Source: Pseudarthrobacter cellobiosi
GTDB lineage: Bacteria; Actinomycetota; Actinomycetes; Actinomycetales; Micrococcaceae
Direction of reading: 5' to 3'
Length of the DNA: 46,656 nucleotides
NCBI RefSeq assembly: GCF_023913755.1
Contig: NZ_JAMXBJ010000024.1
Location: 1 to 46,656, forward strand
Each line of letters begins with the position of its first letter. Position 1 is the first letter of the stretch. Below, one piece after another: positions 25,097 to 35,084 of this stretch. The notes under the pieces were generated by a model. The model did no database searches. It saw nothing but the letters and a program-made list of their open reading frames with translations, and was not told where the DNA came from. Position numbers and translations under genes: made by a program.

Positions 25097-26305
25097 GTGA
25101 CATCCCAGAGCAACAGGTTGCCTGTCGGCGCCCTGATAGTCCTTGCCGCCATCGGCTTCACCGCCATCACCACCGAACTCCTGCCCTCCGGCCTGCTGCC
25201 CCAGATCAGCGCCGACTTCCGGGTCTCCGAGGCGACCGCCGGGTACCTGACGGCCGGCTATGCAGCCATCATCGTGGTCACCGTGATCCCCTTGTCCCTG
25301 CTGCTGTCGCGGGTCCCGCGCCACTACCTGCTCATCGCGTTGATCCTGTTCTTCGCGGCCAGCAACGCCTTGGTGGCCATCGTCTCCGATTTCGGCGCGG
25401 CCATGGGTTCGCGCGTGGTGGGCGGCATCGCGCACGGCCTGCTGTGGTCCGCCATGGCCCCGTTTGTGGCGCGGATCGTCCCCGCTCACAAAGTGGGCAA
25501 GGCACTGGCCATCGTGTTCAGCGGCAACAGCCTGGGACTGGCTATCGGCGCCCCGGTGGGCACCGCCCTGGGCAACATTGTCGGCTGGCGCGCGGCGTTC
25601 CTGGTCCTGGCCGCTTCCGGGGTGGTGCTGGCGCTCCTGGCCGTGTGGCTGCTTCCCCCGGTGCGGCGCATCCCCGACGCCCCGCACCCGGCCCTGCGCA
25701 AAGCGATCGGCCAGCCGGGAGTGAAGACTGTCGCCGTCGCCTGGCCGCTGATGCTTATGGCCCATTTCGCCTTGTTCACCTACATTGCGCCGTTCCTGCG
25801 CGAGGTCCGGCTGCCTGACTTCAGCATCCCGCTGTCCATCAGTGTCCTCGGAGTTGCCGGGCTGGTGGGTATCTGGATCGCCGGCATCACCGTGGATTCC
25901 CGGCCGCGGCGCTGGCTCCTGATCACCGTCGCCGGCGTCGTATTGTCCTTGGCCTTTCTCCCGCTGGTGGGAAGCGTCCTGCCGGCCTTGGCGCTCCCGG
26001 TCACGCTGGTCCTGATGCTGGTCTGGGGCACAGGCATCGGCGCGATGGGGATCTACAACCAGTCCGCCATCCTCCGCGCCGGCGGCGAGTACAGGGACGC
26101 CGCCAACGGGCTGACGGTGCTGACCATCCAGATCGGGATCATGATCGGGGCGATGTTCGGCGCCGCCGCCCTCACCATCGCGGGGCCGCTCCTGATCCCG
26201 ATCGCCGCCGCCATCCCCGCCGCCGTCGCGTTTGTGCTGATCCTGGCGGGACGGCGGCACGCCTACCCGCCGGGGCCGAAAGAGCGCCAATCCAGTTTGG
26301 CCTAA
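25097..26305 (+). CDS. MFS transporter, drug/sugar efflux type
   Basis: A 402-residue protein with 12 hydrophobic helices, of the DHA1 / arabinose-efflux-like type. The A-loop motif is seen after helix 2 (LLSRVPRHYLL); ELLPSGLLPQISADF in helix 1 and GNSLGLAIGAPVGTALG in helix 5 are typical of these proton-driven exporters. GTG 25097 follows the nuclease-helicase stop by nine bases, so the two are cotranscribed. The substrate is unknown. The open frame on the opposite strand over its whole length is a GC-rich shadow. Confidence 0.92.
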   Translation: MTSQSNRLPVGALIVLAAIGFTAITTELLPSGLLPQISADFRVSEATAGYLTAGYAAIIVVTVIPLSLLLSRVPRHYLLIALILFFAASNALVAIVSDFGAAMGSRVVGGIAHGLLWSAMAPFVARIVPAHKVGKALAIVFSGNSLGLAIGAPVGTALGNIVGWRAAFLVLAASGVVLALLAVWLLPPVRRIPDAPHPALRKAIGQPGVKTVAVAWPLMLMAHFALFTYIAPFLREVRLPDFSIPLSISVLGVAGLVGIWIAGITVDSRPRRWLLITVAGVVLSLAFLPLVGSVLPALALPVTLVLMLVWGTGIGAMGIYNQSAILRAGGEYRDAANGLTVLTIQIGIMIGAMFGAAALTIAGPLLIPIAAAIPAAVAFVLILAGRRHAYPPGPKERQSSLA

Positions 26306-26390
26306 CAACGTCCCCAGCCTTCAGCGCGGGGCCGAAAACGTCCCCAACGTCCACGTGGCCCCCTCCCGCGCGGGGCTGGCGGGGAGCCTG

Positions 26391-26705
26391 TCAGCGGGCC
26401 CGGAAGTCCCGGAACGATCCGTCGGCCGCGGAGATTGACTCCTCCACCCGTTCCACCCGGCCGGGGACTTTCTCCGACCTCAGCCAGTCCAGGAGCTTTT
26501 GGATCTGCTGCTCAGGCCCCTCGGCCACGATGGACACCGAGCCGTCGTCGAGATTCCTCACCACGCCCTTGAGGGCCAGTTCGTCGGCCTTGCCCATCGT
26601 CCAGAAACGGAATCCGACCCCCTGCACCACGCCAAAGACGCGGGCAGAGAGCCGGATATCGCCGTTATCCCGGCCGGAGTCCTCCAGGCGCCCGGAAAAA
26701 CTCAT
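26391..26705 (-). CDS. acyP: Acylphosphatase
   Basis: A 104-residue enzyme that hydrolyses acyl phosphates. The signature GVVQGVGFRFWTM holds the catalytic Arg33 in the phosphate loop, and Asn51 in GVVRNLDDGSV positions the water. Compared with the usual 90-95 residues it carries an N-terminal extension of about 12 residues (SGRLEDSGRDNG). It lies five bases after the YceI gene's stop on the same strand, so the two are likely cotranscribed. Confidence 0.93.
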   Translation of the reverse strand: MSFSGRLEDSGRDNGDIRLSARVFGVVQGVGFRFWTMGKADELALKGVVRNLDDGSVSIVAEGPEQQIQKLLDWLRSEKVPGRVERVEESISAADGSFRDFRAR

Positions 26706-26710
26706 GGCAG

Positions 26711-27256
26711 TCAGGACTGCTTAACCAGCGCAGCTTCGACGTTGATCTTCACCTTGTCACTGACCAGCAGGCCGCCGGCTTCCAGTGCGGCATTCCAGGT
26801 CAGGCCGAACTCCTTGCGGCTGATGTCGCACTCCGCGGAGAATCCTGCTCGGGTGGCACCAAAGGGGTCCACCGCTACCCCGGTGAACTCGACCTCCAGC
26901 TCCACCGGCTTGGTGATTCCGCGGATGGTGAGATCGCCCGTGAGCGTGTAATCCTCGCCGTCGCCCTCCACCGAGGTGGCCCGGAACGTCATCTCGGGGT
27001 ACTCCTCCACATCGAAGAAGTCCGCCCCCTTCACGTGCCCGTCGCGGTTGGCGTCGCCGGAATCGAAGCTAGCCGTTTGGACCGTGGCGTGAAGCGAAGC
27101 GTCAGCCAGGGATGCACCAACGCGGGCTTCGGCCGAGGCGTCCGTGAAACGTCCGCGGACCTTGCTGATTCCCGCGTGCCGGACAGTGAAGCCAATCTCG
27201 CTGTGCGACATGTCCAGGGCCCAGACGCCCGATGTAAGGCCTGAAGGTAGGGTCAC
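26711..27256 (-). CDS. YceI family protein
   Basis: A 181-residue lipocalin-like protein. The opening GVWALDMSHSEIGFTVRHAG, then GRFTDASAEARV, ADFFDVEEYPEMTF, LTIRGITKPVELEVEF and CDISRKEFGLTWN follow the YceI pattern of a barrel that binds polyprenoids. No signal peptide is seen, so it is probably cytoplasmic here, unlike E. coli YceI. GTG 27256 is chosen because AAAGGAGAT lies six bases upstream; the frame continues to 27358 without family similarity. Confidence 0.9.
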   Translation of the reverse strand: MTLPSGLTSGVWALDMSHSEIGFTVRHAGISKVRGRFTDASAEARVGASLADASLHATVQTASFDSGDANRDGHVKGADFFDVEEYPEMTFRATSVEGDGEDYTLTGDLTIRGITKPVELEVEFTGVAVDPFGATRAGFSAECDISRKEFGLTWNAALEAGGLLVSDKVKINVEAALVKQS

Positions 27257-27285
27257 TTTTGCATCTCCTTTGTGGGAAACAGTGC

Positions 27286-27318
27286 TGTGGAAACCGGCCA
27301 GGACGACCGGTTTCCACA
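27286..27318. terminator. Perfect 12-bp hairpin upstream of the YceI gene
   Basis: TGTGGAAACCGG (27286-27297) pairs with CCGGTTTCCACA (27307-27318) around a 9-base loop. It lies between the end of the X25 gene and the start of the YceI gene and may be a terminator or an operator. Confidence 0.6.
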
Positions 27319-27331
27319 CTGCTTCACTCCG

Positions 27332-27394
27332 GAGTTTTTGTCCAGATACTGACCCCAAATCCGCCCCCAGATGCCGTTATCTGGACGAAAACTC
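27332..27394. terminator. Imperfect 17-bp inverted repeat after the X25 gene
   Basis: Arms at 27332-27348 and 27378-27394 pair with one mismatch (GAGTTTTTGTCCAGATA against its partner), around 29 bases. It begins 20 bases after the X25-domain gene's stop on the minus strand and together with the next hairpin fills the gap before the YceI gene. Confidence 0.6.
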
Positions 27395-27414
27395 AGCGGG
27401 CTGGGCGGGCCTGG

Positions 27415-28290
27415 TCAGTTGATGGTGATGTCCCGCGTGCGGTGGTCGTAGCGGATAATGACCGTGCCGCCGTCGTGGTGCAGTTCGTGGTTGGGGCCAT
27501 CGAACGTGCCGAACGCGCCGTAGTTCTCGTCCCACGAGCGGTTCAGGGCGATCTTGAAGGTGTATGAGCCGGCGGGCAGGTCGGCACTGATCTTCCACAG
27601 CTGGTCCAGGGCATCGAGCGTCAGCTGGGCCTCGTCATACTGCGGGGCCCAGTTTTCCGGCGCACCCAGGATGGTGTTGAAGTCGCCGGCAACCGCCACG
27701 GCCTCGGGCTGCGGGAAAGTCTCAACGGCATGCGCTTCTGCCGTTGCTTTAGTCGCAGTTTTAGGGGCTGCCTTGCGCGAGCGGACGGCCTTGACCACGG
27801 GCTCTACGGCGTCCTCGATGGCCTTGGCGGCCTTCCCGACGGCGTCGGCGGCCTTCTTAGCGGGAGTCCGCTTCGCCGGCGCTTTCTTGGCGGGAGCCGC
27901 CTTGACTGCCGGTGCGGGTGCAGGCGCCGGCGGAATGGCCACGTCGGCAGGAACCGGAGTGCCGGCGTCGAGCGCTGTGGCGAAGGAATCCGCATCGGGG
28001 AAGGCCACCGTGGCGCGCATGCCGTCATCGGTGATGGTCCAGCCGGAACGGCCCTTGACCAGCCAGCCGGCCTTGACCAGCTTGGCCGTGGCGGACGTGA
28101 GCGTCTTGTGTCCACGCGGAATGCCGCCGCTGAGCAGCGTGGCCTCGTGATCACTGAAAGGCACGCGCGCGGTGGCTTCCGCCAGAACCTCGCCGGCATT
28201 GAGTGAACCGCCGGACCATACGCCTTCGGTCAGGACGTGCAGCACAGTCTTGAGTCGGAGGTCGGTGTTATCTGCGATGGACTTTGCCAT
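27415..28290 (-). CDS. Winged-helix / H1-like / pullulanase-X25 fusion protein
   Basis: A 291-residue protein with three parts. Residues 12-95 look like the Mrr N-terminal winged helix: LKTVLHVLTEGVW, EVLAEATARVPFSDHEATLLSGG, LTSATAKLVKAGWLVKGRSGW. Residues 112-190 are an Ala/Lys/Pro-rich, histone-H1-like linker (KKAPAKRTPAKKAADAVGKA). Residues 195-291 match the pullulanase X25 / E-set glycan-binding domain: VAVAGDFNTILGAPENWAPQ, LWKISADLPAGSYTFKIAL, RSWDENYGAFG and a final strand RYDHRTRDITIN. I infer a DNA-binding or nucleoid-like protein that senses or carries a glucan. Start at MAKSIADN; GGGG upstream. No catalytic residues seen. The 240 bases upstream hold nothing recognised. Confidence 0.82.
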   Translation of the reverse strand: MAKSIADNTDLRLKTVLHVLTEGVWSGGSLNAGEVLAEATARVPFSDHEATLLSGGIPRGHKTLTSATAKLVKAGWLVKGRSGWTITDDGMRATVAFPDADSFATALDAGTPVPADVAIPPAPAPAPAVKAAPAKKAPAKRTPAKKAADAVGKAAKAIEDAVEPVVKAVRSRKAAPKTATKATAEAHAVETFPQPEAVAVAGDFNTILGAPENWAPQYDEAQLTLDALDQLWKISADLPAGSYTFKIALNRSWDENYGAFGTFDGPNHELHHDGGTVIIRYDHRTRDITIN

Positions 28291-28530
28291 GATTCCCCTT
28301 GCATAATGCGATCTGTCACTAGGCATCCTGCCAAGACCCTGTTAATCGCGCGACTTGAATTGGTTAACTCTGCGTGTCATGACCGACTATGACGCGGATT
28401 ACAGCACAAGTGAGGCAGGAGTCTCGGCTAAGGGGCTGTTTACTCAACCCTGGAGCGCAAATCCCTGGTATCGCCGGACTCTTCCCCGGACGCGCTCGGG
28501 CACGAGTGTAGCGAGTGGGAACGCGCGGAG

Positions 28531-29640
28531 CTACCCGCGGTTCAGTTCGTCCAGAAGCTCTGCTTTTCGCTCCTCGGAGGCGAACGACGAATGGATGGAA
28601 TTGGCCGCGAGCCGTGACCTGTCGAAGTCTGAAAGGTCAAAAACGCCCTTCAGCTGGGAAAAGTTGTCGTCCACGTACCCACCGAAGTAGGCCGGATCAT
28701 CCGAGTTCACGGAGACGTTTAGCCCGGCGGCGAGCATGGCCGGCAAGGGATGGTCCGCCAGGGTGTCCACGGCGCGCAGCCGGACGTTCGAGAGGGGGCA
28801 GACCGTCAGCGGAATCCGGTCCGCAACCAGCCGCTCCACCAGGTCCGGGTCCTCCATGCAGCGGATGCCGTGGTCGATCCGTTCCGCTCCCAGGATGTCC
28901 AGCGCTTCGATAATGTACGACGGCGGCCCCTCCTCGCCTGCGTGCGCGGTCAGCCGCAGGCCCGCTTCGCGGCCTTTGGCGAACAGCCGCTCAAACTTGG
29001 CCGGCGGGTTGCCCACCTCGGCCGAATCCAAGCCGATGGCCGCGATGGGGGCATTCATGGCCAGCAGTCCGTCCAGGACCTCCAGCGCGGATTCCTCGGA
29101 CTGGTCCCGCAGGAATGCGGCAATCAGCAGGGTGGACATGCCGAAGTCCTCCTGGGAGGTGGCCAGCGCCGACGCCACCCCGTTGACGCAGGTTTCCAGG
29201 CTGACGCCGCGGGACAGGTGGGCCTGCGGGTCCATCATGATCTCCGCGTGCCGGACCCCCGCGGCGGCGGCGCGGGCGAGGTAGGCGCGGGTCATGTCGG
29301 CGAAGTCCTGTTCGGTCTGCAGCACCGCCATGTTGGCGTAGTAGAGGTCCAGGAAGGACTGCAGGTCCGTGAACTCGTACAGTCCCCGGAGCTCCTCCAG
29401 GCCGGAGTACGGGAGGGTGATGCCGTTGCGTTTGGCCAGTGCGAGGATCAGTTCCGGCTGCAGCGTGCCCTCAATGTGCAGGTGCAGTTCCGCCACGGGC
29501 AGAAGCTGCGCCCCGGCGTCGGTCTCGGGCAGATCCGTCTCCGAAGGTTCAGTCCCTGGAAGTTCCGTCCCGGGCACTTCCGTACCTGGTAGTCCCGTCT
29601 GTGGCAGCGGATCGGCGGCAGTGTCCCGGTTGTTGTCCAT
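28531..29640 (-). CDS. Adenine/adenosine deaminase
   Basis: A 369-residue TIM-barrel deaminase. Zinc ligands His53 and His55 are in ELHLHIEGT, with HAGEEGPPSYI (third His and catalytic Glu), DHGIRCMEDP and VNSDDPAYFGGY (Asp ligand) in the usual order. The VNSDDPAYFGGY form is that of the AAH1-like adenine deaminases, where adenosine deaminases have TDDP, so adenine is the likelier substrate. Residues 1-46 are an extra low-complexity extension with five PGTE/PETD-type repeats. GAG-type site is not strong before 29640; a later start near residue 47 is possible. Confidence 0.9.
   Translation of the reverse strand: MDNNRDTAADPLPQTGLPGTEVPGTELPGTEPSETDLPETDAGAQLLPVAELHLHIEGTLQPELILALAKRNGITLPYSGLEELRGLYEFTDLQSFLDLYYANMAVLQTEQDFADMTRAYLARAAAAGVRHAEIMMDPQAHLSRGVSLETCVNGVASALATSQEDFGMSTLLIAAFLRDQSEESALEVLDGLLAMNAPIAAIGLDSAEVGNPPAKFERLFAKGREAGLRLTAHAGEEGPPSYIIEALDILGAERIDHGIRCMEDPDLVERLVADRIPLTVCPLSNVRLRAVDTLADHPLPAMLAAGLNVSVNSDDPAYFGGYVDDNFSQLKGVFDLSDFDRSRLAANSIHSSFASEERKAELLDELNRG
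29518..29592 (-). repeat. 15-bp coding repeats in the deaminase N-terminus
   Basis: These bases encode residues 17-41 of the deaminase, five pentapeptides: LPGTE, VPGTE, LPGTE, PSETD and LPETD. The first three are near-identical 15-base units. The insertion precedes the barrel and is acidic and probably unstructured. Confidence 0.8.
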
Positions 29641-29688
29641 CGGGTCAGGATATCGCCCGCCGGCCGGTTCGCGGCTAGAGTCGGATCA

Positions 29689-32328
29689 ATGCGCAACCCT
29701 AAACAGGCTGACGATCCTTCCCTTCCCACTCACGGCCATCTGGCGGACGGCTTCGTCCGCGTCCGGGGCGCGCGGGAGAACAATCTGCGGAACGTGGACG
29801 TGGATGTGCCGCGCGATTCCATCGTGGCTTTCACAGGGGTCTCCGGCTCGGGAAAGTCATCACTGGCGTTCGGCACCATCTACGCCGAAGCCCAGCGCCG
29901 CTACTTCGAATCCGTGGCCCCGTACGCACGCCGCCTCATCCAGCAGGGCCATAATCCCAGGGTGGAGATGATCTCCGGGCTGCCGCCCGCCGTCGCGCTT
30001 CAACAGCGCCGCGGCGCGCCCAGCAGCCGCTCCACCGTGGGCACAGTGACCACGCTCTCCAACTCGCTCCGCATGCTGTTTTCGCGGGCGGGCACTTACC
30101 CGGCCGGCGCCGATCAGCTGGACTCCGACGCGTTTTCGCCGAATACAGCGGCCGGCGCATGCCTTGAATGCCACGGGCTGGGAGTCGCGCACACCGTCAG
30201 CGAGGAATCCCTAGTCCCGGACCCCGCGTTGACCATCCGGGAAGGTGCCGTCGCAGCGTGGCCCGGCGCCTGGCAGGGCAAGAACCTCCGCGACATCCTC
30301 AGCCACCTGGGCTACGACGTGGATGTGCCCTGGCGGAAGCTGCCCAGGAAGCAGCGCGACTGGATCCTGTTCACGGACGAGCAGCCCGTCGTGGAAGTCA
30401 CGCCCGAGCGCGACCGCGTGGCCAAGCCGTACAAGGGTCGCTTCTGGAGCGCTAAAAGCTACGTCCTGCACACCCTGGCGGACTCGCAGAGCGCCGCCAT
30501 GCGTGAGCGCGTCCTGGCGTTCATGGAATCCGGCCCCTGCCCGCGCTGCAGCGGCACCGGGCTCCGGCCTGAAGCGCTTGCGGTGTCCTTTGCCGCCCGC
30601 AACATCGCCGACCTCAACGCCGCACCGATGGCCGAACTGGCCGAAATCATCCGCCCCACCGCCGGGCTGAAGGAAGCCGGAACCGCGTCACGCCGGCAGT
30701 CCTCCGGCGAGGAAAACGAGGTGGCAGTGGCCATCACGGCCGATCTCCTGCAGCGCATCACCGTTCTCCTGGATCTGGGCCTCGGATACTTGGCGCTGGG
30801 CCGCGCCACCCCCACCCTTTCCCCCGGTGAGATGCAGCGGCTCCGGATCGCCACCCAGCTCCGGTCGGGACTGTTCGGCGTGATCTATGTGCTCGACGAA
30901 CCGTCCGCCGGCCTCCATCCGGCCGACGCCGAACCGCTCCTGGCGGTCCTGGACCAGCTCAAGGCCTCCGGTAACTCGGTGTTCGTGGTGGAACACAACA
31001 TGGACGTGGTCCGCCGGGCCGACTGGCTGGTGGACGTGGGTCCCCGCGCCGGGGAAGGCGGTGGCGAGGTGCTCTACAGCGGGCCGGTTGCCGGGCTCGC
31101 GGCCATCGAGGAGTCGGTCACCCGGCCCTTCCTGTTCGACGACGGTGGGGCGCGCGGCGGCGGGGCGCGCGGCGGCGGGGCGCGCGGCGGCGGAGGGTCC
31201 CGCGGGCCCGGCGGCAGGACTTCCGACGGAGAGAATTCCGACGGCGGCACGGCACCTCGCGCAGGCCAGTCCCGGGAGCCCGACGGCTGGCTGGAGCTCG
31301 CGGGGATTAGCCGGCACAACCTCAAGGACCTGGATGCGCGGTTCCCGCTGGGCGTTCTGACGGCAGTTACAGGGGTGTCCGGCTCCGGCAAGTCCACCCT
31401 GGTAACGCATGTCCTCGGCGAAGTTGTGGGATCCGGCCTGAAGAATCACCAGGCTCCGCAGCTGGCAGAACCTGATGATGCGGGCCCGGCCACGGCGTTG
31501 TCTGTGGGACCGGTCAGCGGCGCGGAACGGATCGACAGGCTGGTCACGGTGGACCAGAAACCCATCGGGCGAACCCCTCGCTCCAACCTCGCCACCTACA
31601 CCGGCCTGTTCGACGCGGTGCGCAAGGAATTCGCGGCCACAGAGCCAGCCAGGGCACGCGGGTTCGGCGCCGGGCGGTTCTCCTTCAACGTGGCCGGAGG
31701 CCGCTGCGAAACCTGCCAAGGCGAAGGCTTTGTGGCGGTTGAACTGCTCTTCCTCCCGGGCAGCTACGGGCCGTGCCCGGAGTGCGACGGTTCCCGCTAC
31801 AACCCCGAGACCTTGGAGGTGACGTACCGGGGCAAGAACGTGGCGGAAGTGCTGCGCCTGACGGTGGACGCCGCTGCAGGGTTCCTGGCCGACATTCCGG
31901 CCGCGGCCCGCAGCCTGAAGAGCCTCCGGGACGTGGGTCTCGGCTACCTCCGGCTGGGCCAGCCCGCCACGGAGCTTTCCGGCGGCGAGGCCCAGCGCAT
32001 CAAGCTGGCCACCGAGCTCCAGCGTGCCCAGCGGGGACATACCCTCTACCTCCTGGACGAGCCCACCACGGGGCTCCATCCCGCCGACGTCGAACTGCTG
32101 ATGGCCCAGCTCCACGGCCTGGTGGACAGCGGCAACACCGTGGTGGTGGTAGAGCACGAGATGGCCGTCGTGGCCGCAGCCGACTGGGTCATTGACCTTG
32201 GCCCCTCGGGTGGGGACGAAGGCGGCCGCATCATCGCCGCCGGAACTGCCGCCGACGTCGCGAGTTCCACTGCCAGCCGCACCGCGCCCTACCTGGCGGC
32301 TGCGCTTCCCCAGCTGGTCACCAGCTGA
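29689..32328 (+). CDS. UvrA-like ABC ATPase (excinuclease-related)
   Basis: An 879-residue tandem ABC ATPase of the UvrA paralogue type. Walker A motifs lie at residues 50-57 (GVSGSGKS) and about 560; signatures are [12 protein letters not shown] and [12 protein letters not shown], and the Walker B forms are [12 protein letters not shown] and [11 protein letters not shown]. Zinc modules are CLECHGLG with CPRCSGTG, and CETCQGEG with CPECDGSR. Between STVGTVTTL and the zinc module the UvrB-binding part found in canonical UvrA is missing, as in UvrA2/drug-resistance proteins, so it probably does not load UvrB. A GARGG-rich linker joins the halves. ATG 29689. Start is divergent from the deaminase. 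Confidence 0.92.
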   Translation: MRNPKQADDPSLPTHGHLADGFVRVRGARENNLRNVDVDVPRDSIVAFTGVSGSGKSSLAFGTIYAEAQRRYFESVAPYARRLIQQGHNPRVEMISGLPPAVALQQRRGAPSSRSTVGTVTTLSNSLRMLFSRAGTYPAGADQLDSDAFSPNTAAGACLECHGLGVAHTVSEESLVPDPALTIREGAVAAWPGAWQGKNLRDILSHLGYDVDVPWRKLPRKQRDWILFTDEQPVVEVTPERDRVAKPYKGRFWSAKSYVLHTLADSQSAAMRERVLAFMESGPCPRCSGTGLRPEALAVSFAARNIADLNAAPMAELAEIIRPTAGLKEAGTASRRQSSGEENEVAVAITADLLQRITVLLDLGLGYLALGRATPTLSPGEMQRLRIATQLRSGLFGVIYVLDEPSAGLHPADAEPLLAVLDQLKASGNSVFVVEHNMDVVRRADWLVDVGPRAGEGGGEVLYSGPVAGLAAIEESVTRPFLFDDGGARGGGARGGGARGGGGSRGPGGRTSDGENSDGGTAPRAGQSREPDGWLELAGISRHNLKDLDARFPLGVLTAVTGVSGSGKSTLVTHVLGEVVGSGLKNHQAPQLAEPDDAGPATALSVGPVSGAERIDRLVTVDQKPIGRTPRSNLATYTGLFDAVRKEFAATEPARARGFGAGRFSFNVAGGRCETCQGEGFVAVELLFLPGSYGPCPECDGSRYNPETLEVTYRGKNVAEVLRLTVDAAAGFLADIPAAARSLKSLRDVGLGYLRLGQPATELSGGEAQRIKLATELQRAQRGHTLYLLDEPTTGLHPADVELLMAQLHGLVDSGNTVVVVEHEMAVVAAADWVIDLGPSGGDEGGRIIAAGTAADVASSTASRTAPYLAAALPQLVTS
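31147..31191 (+). repeat. Three perfect 15-bp repeats in the UvrA-like linker
   Basis: GGGGCGCGCGGCGGC occurs three times in tandem without change, encoding GARGG units in the linker between the two ATPase halves. The linker continues with a Ser/Gly/Arg-rich stretch. The array is in frame and could vary in copy number. Confidence 0.9.
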
Positions 32329-32348
32329 CCACCAGAAATCATCTCGGT

Positions 32349-33181
<833 letters not shown>

Positions 33182-33273
33182 GCCTCAGCACTTTCCGCGG
33201 GAACCGCCCCTTTCCCCAAGAACGACGGCCCGCGAAAACAACAAAAACCCTGCAGCAACAACCCCGGGAAACA

Positions 33274-33314
33274 ACGACGCCGGAGCGCCCCTCACTGGGG
33301 AACTCCGGCGTCGT
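33274..33314. terminator. Terminator hairpin after the Rpf-like gene
   Basis: ACGACGCCGGAG (33274-33285) pairs perfectly with CTCCGGCGTCGT (33303-33314), and CCCC/GGGG pair inside the loop. It separates this gene from the convergent membrane protein gene. Confidence 0.8.
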
Positions 33315-33376
33315 CCGTTGTGTTCTGAATGGCTGGCAGGCGCCTGATCTTCCTGCCCGCCCGCGGTTTTGCTCGC

Positions 33377-33976
33377 TTAGGCTGCTGCCTTGGCGGCCGG
33401 AATCTCGCGGATGATGCGAACCTTCCACGCGGCGTCGTCGGTGGTGTCCAGCAGGGCCACCGTGCCGTGGGCGAGGTTCAGTGCCACACGCTTGGCCGCA
33501 AGGAGTTCGAGGTAGAGGTGCTCGTTCATGCGGCTGGGGGTGTCGATCATGTACTTCACGGCATCGCGGACCTTGCGGTAGTTGGCGCTCTTCTCACGGT
33601 GCAGGTGAAGTTCCAGCATCTGGCGCTGGCGCACTTTGGGCTCGTGCTTGTTGAGCCAGGAGACGGCAAGGTGCACACCAACCACCAGGGCGAGGGAAAC
33701 GGCGTAGATCCACCAGCCGCTGGACATCAGGAACAGGGGCAGGTTGCCGATGGCCACGAGTGCGATCACGATCCGCAGCGCCACGATCCGGCGAAGGGTC
33801 AGGGCCACGGAGGCCATGGCCGCACGAAAGCCGTGCTGCTCGGTCCGCGCCGCGGCCGGGTCAAGGGTAAATTCATCAAGGACCAGGATGCCCTTGGCCT
33901 CCGGATCAAGCATCTGCCCAAACTTGGGCACAAACAGCTGCGTTGAACCGGCGGTCACTTCAGGTGAAATTGTCAT
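33377..33976 (-). CDS. Two-TM protein of unknown function
   Basis: A 199-residue protein. The N-terminal half is soluble, then come two hydrophobic helices (about residues 65-82, RIVIALVAIGNLPLFL, and 85-103, WIYAVSLALVVGVHLAV), and then a basic, helical tail rich in Arg, His and Leu (KHEPKVRQRQMLELHLHRE). I recognise no family. ATG 33976 has GGAAG upstream. It is convergent with the Rpf-like gene and divergent from the MSMEG_6728-type gene. Confidence 0.72.
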   Translation of the reverse strand: MTISPEVTAGSTQLFVPKFGQMLDPEAKGILVLDEFTLDPAAARTEQHGFRAAMASVALTLRRIVALRIVIALVAIGNLPLFLMSSGWWIYAVSLALVVGVHLAVSWLNKHEPKVRQRQMLELHLHREKSANYRKVRDAVKYMIDTPSRMNEHLYLELLAAKRVALNLAHGTVALLDTTDDAAWKVRIIREIPAAKAAA

Positions 33977-34165
33977 GAGGGGGCTTCCGGGACGGTGGGG
34001 CGTTTCGGTGATCTTAGTGGTTAGCGGCACCCGCTGTATGTATCGGTCCACTATGTGAACTATTCCATGGCCCTGTCGCGGTTGGGGGGCGCTGCCAGGG
34101 GTCCCGCGCGTGTGGCGCCGGGCACTGCAATTGGCACATCCGCCGCATGCCGTCAGACTGAAGGG

Positions 34166-35080
34166 ATGCAAACCTTCCTTCCGTATCCCGATTTCCGGCA
34201 GAGCGCCGCAGCACTGGACACCGCCAGGCTTGGCAAGCAGCGTGTCGAGGCGCTGCAAACCCTCCGGGCTCTGGTGATTCCCGAGTACGGCTGGCTGGAC
34301 CACCCCGCCGTCCGCATGTGGATGGGCCATGTCCCGGCGCTCACCATGTACGGCCTGGCGATGGTGGACGAATGGACCACCCGCGGCCATGCAGACAACA
34401 CGCGCGCCAACATCACCGAGTTCGCGCCCCAGGCTGCACACCCGGACTACGCGGCCAAGATCCCGCTGCCGGAGTGGCTCGGCAACCCTGATTTCCACCT
34501 GAGCCACCGCGCGAAGCTGCTCCGCAAGGAACCGAAGTTCTACAAGACGGTGTTCCCGGACGCCGACTTGGACCTGGACTTCATTTGGCCTGAGCCCAAG
34601 CACGAGTTCTATCCGGCAGAATCCGAGGGCGACATCCTCTGGATCCTCCGCGACCCGCACGCCGAAATCGATCCGCAGACGCTGGATACCGTGGCCCTGC
34701 CGCCGATCCGCCGCGGCGGTGCTGTTGCAGCCGGCGCTCCCGAGGACGGCTACTCCCCCGTTTACGTCGACGACGGCTCCCGCCGCCCGTCCAAGCAGCC
34801 CCGCAAGCTACCGCGCAAGCAGCTCGTGAAGAAGCCCACCCGGAAGCGCCAGGCGCAGGAGGAAGCATTCGCCACCCTCCCCGGCAAGACCACCGTCGCG
34901 GTTTCGTTTGAGGACGGCAACAAGTTCGCCGTCGGGCAAGTGCTGGGCCGTCCCATCACGCTCGACGACGGCCGGTTCGGCCGCACCTTCAGCGTCACCG
35001 AAGTGATCGACCGGTCCGCGTTCGATTACCCCGCGCTCCTGCAGGACCCCCGGGTGTTCTTCCCGGTTCCCGCTCCCTGA
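34166..35080 (+). CDS. MSMEG_6728 family (pyrimidine dimer glycosylase-like) protein
   Basis: A 304-residue protein. Residues 1-130 match the MSMEG_6728 family, related to T4 pyrimidine-dimer glycosylase-like proteins: MQTFLPYPDFRQSAAALDTA, RLGKQRVEALQTLRAL, HPAVRMWMGHVPAL and SHRAKLLRKEP. The C-terminal part carries a basic segment (SRRPSKQPRKLPRKQ) and a further domain. DNA repair activity is inferred from the family and not shown. ATG 34166 has AAGG close to it but no better site. It is four bases upstream of the epimerase gene. Confidence 0.82.
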   Translation: MQTFLPYPDFRQSAAALDTARLGKQRVEALQTLRALVIPEYGWLDHPAVRMWMGHVPALTMYGLAMVDEWTTRGHADNTRANITEFAPQAAHPDYAAKIPLPEWLGNPDFHLSHRAKLLRKEPKFYKTVFPDADLDLDFIWPEPKHEFYPAESEGDILWILRDPHAEIDPQTLDTVALPPIRRGGAVAAGAPEDGYSPVYVDDGSRRPSKQPRKLPRKQLVKKPTRKRQAQEEAFATLPGKTTVAVSFEDGNKFAVGQVLGRPITLDDGRFGRTFSVTEVIDRSAFDYPALLQDPRVFFPVPAP

Positions 35081-35084
35081 GTCC

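Noticed and set aside
25079..26308. 409-codon minus-strand frame over the MFS gene
   Set aside because: Its composition (Gln/Asp/His/Gly-rich) is the mirror of GC-rich membrane-protein codons; the plus strand holds a complete transporter.
28291..28530. A possible tRNA in the gap before the deaminase
   Set aside because: No T-loop GGTTCGA consensus or acceptor pairing was found.
30688..32157. 489-codon minus frame over the UvrA-like gene
   Set aside because: The plus-strand gene is complete and carries all ABC motifs; the minus frame is a codon-bias shadow.
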